A stretch of 7,811 nucleotides of DNA from an uncultured Gemella sp. (GTDB taxonomy: Bacteria; Bacillota; Bacilli; Staphylococcales; Gemellaceae). How positions within the stretch are numbered: position 1 is the first letter of the stretch; the number at the start of each line of letters is the position of its first letter. The position numbers and the translations under genes are program-made. The notes below the pieces were generated by a model. It was not told the DNA's origin and searched no databases. It saw only the letters and a list, made by a program, of their open reading frames with translations. Below, piece by piece: positions 1 to 4,864 of this stretch. The stretch spans positions 1-7,811 of the forward strand of contig CAMYEU010000074.1 in assembly GCA_947254465.1 (NCBI GenBank), in the 5' to 3' direction.

Positions 1-44
1 ATCCTGAGATGTCTCGTGGGCTCGGAGATGTGTATAAGAGACAG
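1..44 (+). other. Illumina Nextera adapter contamination (not genomic)
   Basis: Bases 11-44 match the Nextera read-2 transposon adapter, which begins GTCTCGTGGGCTCGG and ends in the 19-bp Tn5 mosaic end (26-44, AGATGTGTATAAGAGACAG). Bases 3-10 (CCTGAGAT) sit exactly where the 8-base i7 index belongs; as I recall, the reverse complement ATCTCAGG is index N715. Bases 1-2 (AT) fit the end of the P7 primer. This order, P7 tail, index, adapter, is that of a sequencing library molecule. It is much more GC-rich than the DNA that follows. True genomic sequence starts at base 45. The element is a synthetic artefact and says nothing about Tn5 or IS50 in the organism. Confidence 0.97.
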
Positions 45-550
45 ATGTATGGGATATGAATAAATCCAGCTTTAATATTTGGATATTTTTTTGAAGTTAT
101 GTATAAAGCCTCATACATAATATGATTGCAAACAAAAGTCCCGGCAGTATTAGAAATAGCGGAAGGGATATTATTCTTATTCAATTCGTCAACAATAGCC
201 TTTATTGGTAGTGTAGAAAAATATGCATTTTCTCCATCTTTTCTTATAATTTCATCAATAGGGCTATTTCCAATATTATCTGGGATTCTAGCATCATCAA
301 TATTAATAGCGATACGTTCTGGTGTAATCTTACTTCTTCCACCAGCTTGACCAATACAAATTACGATGTTAGGAGAAAATGAGTCTATATTTTCTTCTAA
401 AACACGTGAGCTGTCTTTGAAGACAGTAGGTAGCGTAATTTTTTTTATTTCTATATTATCTATTACATCTGGTAAGCTATTAACACATAAACTAGAAGGA
501 TTAATACTCTCGCCACCAAACTTATCAAAACCAGTTATTAATACTCTCAT
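45..550 (-). CDS. pcp: Pyroglutamyl-peptidase I (pyrrolidone-carboxylate peptidase), 3'-truncated
   Basis: Cytosolic cysteine peptidase (family C15) that removes N-terminal pyroglutamate from peptides. The minus-strand frame opens at ATG 550 and runs without a stop to base 47 (168 codons), where the adapter cuts it off. It starts MRVLITGFDKFGGESINPSS, the typical family N-terminus. The catalytic triad is visible: Glu78 in the PERIAIN segment, Cys141 in SNTAGTFVCN, and His165 in GFIHIPY. The spacings (63 and 24 residues) equal those of the classical E81/C144/H168 triad. Family members are about 215 residues, so roughly 45 C-terminal residues are missing because of the contig end, not gene decay. 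A GAGGTG Shine-Dalgarno site lies 4 nt upstream of the ATG. It is divergent from nrdG, with a PerR-type operator between them. Confidence 0.95.
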
Positions 551-575
551 AAGGCACCTCGTAATTTTATAAAAA

Positions 576-625
576 ATATATTGTAATAATTAACTTAATA
601 ATATTCTAAGATAATTACAATATAT
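576..625. repeat. 12-bp perfect inverted repeat in the pcp leader
   Basis: ATATATTGTAAT (576-587) and ATTACAATATAT (614-625) are exact reverse complements separated by 26 bp. The repeat lies just upstream of the pcp ribosome-binding site. If pcp is transcribed from about base 647, its mRNA leader could fold into a long-looped hairpin here. It could equally be a pair of protein half-sites. The arms are almost all A/T, so chance and simple AT-richness are possible. No T-run follows on either strand, so I do not call it a terminator. Confidence 0.5.
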
Positions 626-645
626 CAATTAAATGAATTTTTAAA

Positions 646-660
646 TTATAATAATTATAA
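646..660. promoter_or_regulatory. Putative PerR box (Fur-family operator)
   Basis: TTATAATAATTATAA is a perfect 7-1-7 palindrome and matches the PerR-box consensus TTATAATNATTATAA at every specified position. PerR is the Fur-family, metal-dependent peroxide sensor of Firmicutes. The Fur-box variant (TGATAATNATTATCA) fits less well. The site sits near the middle of the pcp-nrdG divergent region, about 103 bp from the pcp start and 108 bp from the nrdG start. It overlaps a TATAAT hexamer on the minus strand (659-654), so it could directly block a pcp promoter. It lies ~50 bp upstream of the nrdG -35 box, so an effect on nrdG is less clear. Binding is inferred; the surrounding DNA is extremely AT-rich. 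Confidence 0.55.
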
Positions 661-682
661 AACAGTTTAGATAATTTGAAAA
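654..682 (-). promoter_or_regulatory. Candidate pcp promoter overlapping the PerR box
   Basis: On the minus strand a TTTTCA hexamer (682-677, 4 of 6 to TTGACA) is followed after 17 bp by TATAAT (659-654, perfect). This would start the pcp transcript near base 647, giving a ~97-nt leader that contains the 576-625 inverted repeat. The -10 hexamer lies inside the PerR-like palindrome. The -35 is weak and several TATAAT-like strings occur in this AT-rich stretch, so the assignment is tentative. Confidence 0.35.
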
Positions 683-709
683 TAGTATTTCTATATTTTA
701 GGAGATAAA

Positions 710-738
710 TTGTAATTTATTTTTAAAAATGATATTAT
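710..738 (+). promoter_or_regulatory. Candidate nrdG promoter
   Basis: TTGTAA (710-715) is followed after a 17-bp spacer by TATTAT (733-738), with a TG one base before the -10 (730-731), making an extended -10 element TGATATTAT. Transcription would begin near base 745, only a few bases before the AAGGGGTG ribosome-binding site (747-754). The leader would therefore be very short. Confidence 0.55.
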
Positions 739-760
739 AAAAATATAAGGGGTGAGAATT

Positions 761-1408
761 TTGTCTAGAGAAGAAAAATTAAGAACAATTATTAGTACGA
801 TAGATAATTCGGAGTATAGTGCTACTAAGAAAACTACTAACAATAAATGTATGATGAGAACATTTAAAGAAGCTAATGACACTTGGCTAGCAAAAGCTTA
901 TTCTAAGAAAAAATATGCTGATTATAAACCATTTCAATTCGTTGATGGAGAGGGAGTAAGATGTTCAATATATCTAAGTGGTTGTTTATTCGCTTGCAAA
1001 GAGTGTTTTAATGAAAGTATCCAAAACTTTAATGCAGGCCAATTATATACAAAAGAAATAGAAGATCAAATAATCCAGGATTTAAGTAATTCTTATGTAC
1101 AAGGACTAACGATTTTGGGTGGAGAGCCGTTTCTTAATACTCAGGTAGCTAAATCTTTAGCGAAAAGAGTAAGAGATGAGTTCGGTTCAACAAAAGACAT
1201 TTGGGTCTATAGTGGTTACACATATGAACAACTTCTAAATGGTAGTGAGGATAAAAAGGAATTGTTAAGCTTGTGTGATATCTTGGTAGATGGACCATTT
1301 ATGATTTTTCTAAAAGACCTAAGCTTAAGATTTAGAGGAAGTAGTAATCAAAGAATTATAGATTTAAAAAATTCTAATAAAGATAATGTAGTGCTATATA
1401 TGGAGTAA
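761..1408 (+). CDS. nrdG: Anaerobic ribonucleoside-triphosphate reductase activating protein
   Basis: Radical-SAM activase that installs the glycyl radical on class III ribonucleotide reductase NrdD, supporting dNTP synthesis without oxygen. The 215-residue product carries the [4Fe-4S]-binding CX3CX2C motif (Cys75, Cys79, Cys82), the VDGEGVR segment just before it, the GGEP SAM-binding motif (120-123), and the conserved LRFRGSSNQRIID end region. I chose TTG at 761 because AAGGGGTG (747-754) lies 6 nt upstream; the in-frame GTG at 752 overlaps that site. The ~55 residues before the FQFVDGEGVR core are longer than in typical streptococcal NrdG. In-frame ATGs at 851 and 854 would give a shorter N-terminus but lack a ribosome-binding site. 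No nrdD is adjacent in the window; usually nrdD precedes nrdG. Confidence 0.92.
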   Translation: MSREEKLRTIISTIDNSEYSATKKTTNNKCMMRTFKEANDTWLAKAYSKKKYADYKPFQFVDGEGVRCSIYLSGCLFACKECFNESIQNFNAGQLYTKEIEDQIIQDLSNSYVQGLTILGGEPFLNTQVAKSLAKRVRDEFGSTKDIWVYSGYTYEQLLNGSEDKKELLSLCDILVDGPFMIFLKDLSLRFRGSSNQRIIDLKNSNKDNVVLYME

Positions 1409-1449
1409 GTTTTAATATAATAAAATTACTTTAATTAGTAGTTAATTCA

Positions 1450-1458
1450 TGATATAAT
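1450..1458 (+). promoter_or_regulatory. Extended -10 element, candidate yhgE/pip promoter
   Basis: TGATATAAT is a perfect extended -10 (TG-n-TATAAT). The -35 region 17 bp upstream (TTTAAT, 1430-1435) is poor, as is usual for extended -10 promoters. Initiation near 1465 would put the 1469-1499 hairpin at the extreme 5' end of the transcript. The same nine-base element, or a one-base variant, precedes nrdG and the GT2 gene. Confidence 0.5.
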
Positions 1459-1468
1459 AATTAGGTTG

Positions 1469-1506
1469 ACAATTAGGGATATAAAATATCTCTAATTGTT
1501 TTTGTT
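1469..1506 (+). terminator. Hairpin between nrdG and yhgE: intrinsic terminator or 5'-UTR stem
   Basis: A 14-bp stem pairs 1469-1482 with 1486-1499 around an AAA loop, with one G-U pair and no mismatch, followed by TTTTTGTT. It lies 60 bp after the nrdG stop, so it can terminate that transcript, although the stem is AT-rich. It also lies downstream of the extended -10 at 1450 and ends about 35 bp before the yhgE start. If that promoter is used, the hairpin is part of the yhgE leader. As DNA, the 31-bp dyad could also be a repressor operator. Confidence 0.6.
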
Positions 1507-1534
1507 AATTAATTTATAGAGAGGAGATTAAAAG

Positions 1535-3685
1535 TTGAAAAATATTATAGAGATTTTTCGAAAGGATATAAAAGAAGTATTTAGAAAAACTAATACGTGG
1601 ATAATTATAGTAGGTTTAATATTTTTACCGTCAATATATGCATGGCCGAATATACTATCTTCATGGGACCCGTATGGACATACCAACAATATAAAAGTTG
1701 CTGTAACATCAGAAGACGCTGGAGCAACTGTTGATGGAAAAGAGTTGAACCTAGGTAATAGTTTAGTTGAGGGATTAAAAAATAATAAAAATCTAGATTG
1801 GCAGTTTGTTTCTAATAAAGAAGAAGCTGAAAATGGAGTAAGAATAGGTGATTATTACGCAAGTATAGTTGTCCCAAAAAACTTTAGTCAGGATATGACA
1901 TCTGTTAGTAGAACAGAACCTAAGAGAGCCACTATAGAGTATACGGTTAATGAAAAAATTAATGCGATTAGTCCAAAAATAACAAACAGTGGTGCTTCTG
2001 CAATAGCTAATAATATTAGTAAAAACTTTGTAGAAACAGCTAATGGTATAATTTTTCAAAAACTGCATGAAGCGGGGATAAAATTTGAAGAAAATCTTCC
2101 ATCAATTGAAAAAGCAAAAGAGGAAATCTTTAAATTAAATGATAACTTTTCTACATATGAAAGTACTTTAAGTGAATTAATTGGAAAAGTGGAATACGGG
2201 TATAATATTTTAAACAATGTTCAAAATACACTTCCAGAAATAGATAGGGTAGCTACAAATAGTATTATGATTGCTGATAAGGCTGGAATTACTATTAATA
2301 ATATTCAGGGATTCAATGAAAGATTATTACCGATTATTAATAATCATCTTAATGTTGTAGAGGAAGTGTCTAAAGAAGCTAATGTGATAGCAAAAGAGTT
2401 ACAACAGAAACCAGATAAAACAGAAGAAATAAAGGCAAGACAGAAAGCTTTAGATAGTAGACTACAAGCGAGTACAGAAAGATTACAACTTGTGAAGAAT
2501 ATTTTTGAGTATTTCAATAAATTATCGAATGAAAGATTATTTAATAATCAACTTGAAAGAGTAACTACTTTATTGAATGATATTACGACGATAAAAGAAG
2601 TAAATAATAATATCTATAATAAGATGGATCATTATGATGAGATAGCAGATACTGTAAAAGAGGAATTTGTAAATAAATCTGCTAGAATTAATGAAGTTTC
2701 TTCAAATATGAATTCAAAATTAAACGTTGAAGTTGCACCTTTAATCTCTCAAGTCCTTAGTAAGGCAGAGGTTAATATCGATAAGGTAAGTGGTATAATT
2801 GCAGGGGCACAAGGAGAACTACCTGCAGTTGAGAGAAAATTATCTGAAACTGAGGCGAAGATTAGTAATGCATATGGTAAACTATTATCATTACAAGCGC
2901 AAATGCCATCTGCAAAGAGCAAAATTCAAAAGTTAACGGATGAAATTAAAAAGGCTGACAGCGGTATAGATAAAAATCAACTGTTTAATTTATTAAAGGT
3001 TGATTATAAACAACAGGCAGAGTTTTTCGCAAATCCTGTTAAACTTCAAGAGAATAAGCTTTACCATATAGAAAACTACGGTTCAGCTATGACACCATTC
3101 TATACAGTTCTTTCTATCTGGGTTGGTTCATTATTAATGTCTTCATTATTAACTACTAAGGTAGAAGATGAGGATAATAAATATAAACCATATCAAAAAT
3201 ATTTTGGTAGAGGGCTATTATTTGTAATTATATCATTATTCCAAACATTAATAATTACATTAGGGGATATGTATGTTCTTGGAACGCAGGCGACATCTCC
3301 ATATAGATTTGTAATTTATGCATTATTAATATCGCTGCTATTTTCTTCGATTATTTATACAATAGTGTGTATTCTAGGAAATGTAGGGAAAGCAGTTTGT
3401 ATAGTGCTGTTAGTATTACAATTAGGAAGTTCGGGGGGAACATTCCCAATTCAAATGACCTCAGAATTCTTCCAAGCGTTATATCCAAAAGTACCATTCA
3501 CTTATTCTATAGGTCTACTACGTGAAGCGGTAGGTGGGGTATATATTCCAGCGGTAGAACGTGATATTAAGATATTATTTATTTATCTAATTGTCGTTCT
3601 TGTAGGAGGAGCAATTCTAGTTAGTCTAAAAGCACGTTCTGCTAAATTAAGTAGGGAAAGAGAACGTTCTAAGTTATTCTTATAA
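1535..3685 (+). CDS. YhgE/Pip family membrane protein (phage infection protein homologue)
   Basis: The 716-residue product has the family layout. A short basic N-terminus (KDIKEVFRKTNTW) leads into one membrane helix (~22-42), then the hallmark SWDPYGHTNNIKVAV block and the conserved N-terminal extracytoplasmic domain (GDYYASIVVPKNFS). A long Lys/Glu/Asn-rich, probably coiled-coil region (~190-480) follows, then five C-terminal helices (~522-541, 560-582, 591-612, 617-637, 680-699), related to ABC-2-type permeases. Lactococcal Pip is needed for phage c2 infection, and YueB/EsaA-type relatives serve as phage SPP1 receptor or type VII secretion parts; the native role of most members is unknown. 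The start is TTG at 1535 with GAGGAG (1521-1526) 8 nt upstream. No TetR-type regulator gene (as YhgD beside B. subtilis yhgE) and no type VII secretion genes are in the window. It appears monocistronic and intact. Confidence 0.92.
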   Translation: MKNIIEIFRKDIKEVFRKTNTWIIIVGLIFLPSIYAWPNILSSWDPYGHTNNIKVAVTSEDAGATVDGKELNLGNSLVEGLKNNKNLDWQFVSNKEEAENGVRIGDYYASIVVPKNFSQDMTSVSRTEPKRATIEYTVNEKINAISPKITNSGASAIANNISKNFVETANGIIFQKLHEAGIKFEENLPSIEKAKEEIFKLNDNFSTYESTLSELIGKVEYGYNILNNVQNTLPEIDRVATNSIMIADKAGITINNIQGFNERLLPIINNHLNVVEEVSKEANVIAKELQQKPDKTEEIKARQKALDSRLQASTERLQLVKNIFEYFNKLSNERLFNNQLERVTTLLNDITTIKEVNNNIYNKMDHYDEIADTVKEEFVNKSARINEVSSNMNSKLNVEVAPLISQVLSKAEVNIDKVSGIIAGAQGELPAVERKLSETEAKISNAYGKLLSLQAQMPSAKSKIQKLTDEIKKADSGIDKNQLFNLLKVDYKQQAEFFANPVKLQENKLYHIENYGSAMTPFYTVLSIWVGSLLMSSLLTTKVEDEDNKYKPYQKYFGRGLLFVIISLFQTLIITLGDMYVLGTQATSPYRFVIYALLISLLFSSIIYTIVCILGNVGKAVCIVLLVLQLGSSGGTFPIQMTSEFFQALYPKVPFTYSIGLLREAVGGVYIPAVERDIKILFIYLIVVLVGGAILVSLKARSAKLSRERERSKLFL

Positions 3686-3722
3686 GATTTATATTTTTTT
3701 AATGGATATATAATTTTTAATA

Positions 3723-3785
3723 AAGTGATTCAAAGGAATTGATTTAATGTAGTCAAGGCTTTTGGGTCACTTCTTTTGTTTGTTT
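3723..3785 (+). terminator. Intrinsic terminator after yhgE/pip
   Basis: AAGTGATTCAAAGG (3723-3736) pairs over 14 positions, including three G-U pairs, with CTTTTGGGTCACTT (3759-3772). The loop can itself form a short TTGA/TCAA stem. A T-rich tail, CTTTTGTTTGTTTT, follows. It lies about 40 bp past the yhgE stop and before the promoter of the next unit, separating the two. Confidence 0.7.
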
Positions 3786-3789
3786 TCTC

Positions 3790-3813
3790 ATACTAAATGA
3801 AAAAACTTAGTAT
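3790..3813. repeat. 7-bp inverted repeat just upstream of the GT2 promoter
   Basis: ATACTAA (3790-3796) and TTAGTAT (3807-3813) are exact reverse complements with a 10-bp A-rich gap. The repeat brackets the place where a -35 box would lie for the -10 at 3820-3825. It could be an operator or simply chance in AT-rich DNA; there is no independent evidence for a regulator. Confidence 0.35.
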
Positions 3814-3816
3814 TTA

Positions 3817-3825
3817 TGATATAAT
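3817..3825 (+). promoter_or_regulatory. Extended -10 element, promoter of the glycosyltransferase pair
   Basis: TGATATAAT is an exact extended -10, identical to the one upstream of yhgE/pip. No good -35 hexamer lies 16-18 bp upstream. The predicted start near 3832 gives a ~29-nt leader containing the AGAGGA ribosome-binding site at 3849-3854. It follows the yhgE terminator directly and so probably drives both 3861-4862 and 4865-6889. Confidence 0.55.
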
Positions 3826-3860
3826 AAAATGATAAAACCTTAAAATATAGAGGATAAATT

Positions 3861-4862
3861 ATGGTTAAAACATTAGATAGAACCAAAGACATCTTCTTAG
3901 ATACGATGCTTTTGGGAAATGAAATATTAATAAAAAAAATAAAAACAACTAATAAAACAAAAATTACAGTAGTGATAGCGGCATATAGAAGTGTTGATAG
4001 ACTAGAAAGTATTGTAAAAGATATATTTAATCAAAGTTTTCAAGAATTTGAAATAATAGTAGTTGACGACCTTTCAGGTTCTGAGATAGAAGAAGCGGTA
4101 GCTGCATTAGATAATAATAAGATTAACTATATAAAAAAACAGCTAGGTTCTAATTCCTCAGCAAAAAATTGTGCGTTAGACTGTTCTAAAGGAGAATATG
4201 TAGTTTTTGTAGAAGAAAACTCTAAATTAAAACAAAATTACCTAGAGATTTTATATAATGAGATTTCTAAAAATAATCTTGACATTGCAATGTTAACTAG
4301 AGATGGGTATCCTAGCATATTAGATGGAAAAATATCATCTGGGCAAGAGTATCTAGTTGAAGAAATAAAAAGATTGAAAAGTGATTTGAACTATAATATC
4401 ACTGCTTGTATGTTTAAAAGGAAATTTCTAGATATCTATAATTTAAGATTTCAAGAAGATATGTTAGCATTAGAGAATTTATATTTCAAATTACGCGTCT
4501 TTGATGTTGCGGGTAAAGTAAGTCAGGTAGCAAAAGTTGGTTATAAAGATTTACAAGAAAGTAAATCTATAAGAAATAATGCGATGATTGAGGCTTCAAC
4601 TAGGAGAATAATGATTGCATTTAATAAAATCGAAGAATTTAAACAAAATAAAAAATATGAGGATAGTTTAAATCTTCTTTGTGGATATTTACTTTTTGAT
4701 GTATTAAGAATGCAGGAAAATATGTCCGAGGAAATAGAAATTTTAGAATTAATAAAATCAAGAAAAAATTATTTTGAAAGTGATACATTTGTTAACAAAA
4801 CAATAATGGCAATGTCTCCGATAATGTTTGCTAATCATCTTAATAGAAAGGATAGGAGATAA
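3861..4862 (+). CDS. GT2-family glycosyltransferase-like protein with eroded catalytic motifs
   Basis: The 333-residue, apparently cytosolic protein has a GT-A (family 2) fold signature. After a ~34-residue N-terminal lead come the nucleotide-binding strand ITVVIAAYRSVDRL (35-48), FEIIVVDD with Asp69-Asp70, and SAKNCALDCSKGEYVVF (100-116). The usual LDSDD metal-binding DXD site is replaced by VEENS (117-121). The ED motif that supplies the catalytic base reads LENLYF (Glu205-Asn206). Both changes suggest altered metal use or loss of transferase activity. No membrane helices are evident, so it is not a CsbB/GtrB-type polyprenyl-phosphate transferase with C-terminal helices. The ATG start has AGAGGA 6 nt upstream. 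It is the first gene of a two-gene unit, its end carrying the ribosome-binding site of the next gene. Substrate unknown. Confidence 0.82.
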   Translation: MVKTLDRTKDIFLDTMLLGNEILIKKIKTTNKTKITVVIAAYRSVDRLESIVKDIFNQSFQEFEIIVVDDLSGSEIEEAVAALDNNKINYIKKQLGSNSSAKNCALDCSKGEYVVFVEENSKLKQNYLEILYNEISKNNLDIAMLTRDGYPSILDGKISSGQEYLVEEIKRLKSDLNYNITACMFKRKFLDIYNLRFQEDMLALENLYFKLRVFDVAGKVSQVAKVGYKDLQESKSIRNNAMIEASTRRIMIAFNKIEEFKQNKKYEDSLNLLCGYLLFDVLRMQENMSEEIEILELIKSRKNYFESDTFVNKTIMAMSPIMFANHLNRKDRR

Positions 4863-4864
4863 TT

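Noticed and set aside
26..44. Tn5 mosaic end as evidence of a Tn5/IS50 insertion
   Set aside because: It sits in the full synthetic Nextera adapter next to an index and P7 tail, at the very end of the sequence.
126..572. Plus-strand open frames of 68-74 codons
   Set aside because: They lie opposite pcp, whose minus-strand frame has clear family motifs; they have no recognisable domains.
752..760. GTG at 752 as the nrdG start
   Set aside because: It falls within the AAGGGGTG ribosome-binding site that is well placed for TTG at 761.
1466..1496. TTGACA at 1466-1471 as a -35 box for yhgE
   Set aside because: No -10 occurs at 16-18 bp; the closest, TCTAAT, needs a 19-bp spacer, and the region is better explained by the hairpin.
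1793..2068. 91-codon minus-strand frame inside yhgE
   Set aside because: Antisense shadow of a well-supported coding region; no family features.
3723..3785. T-box or other riboswitch upstream of the GT2 gene
   Set aside because: No specifier region or conserved T-box sequence; it lies upstream of the predicted promoter and fits a simple terminator of yhgE.
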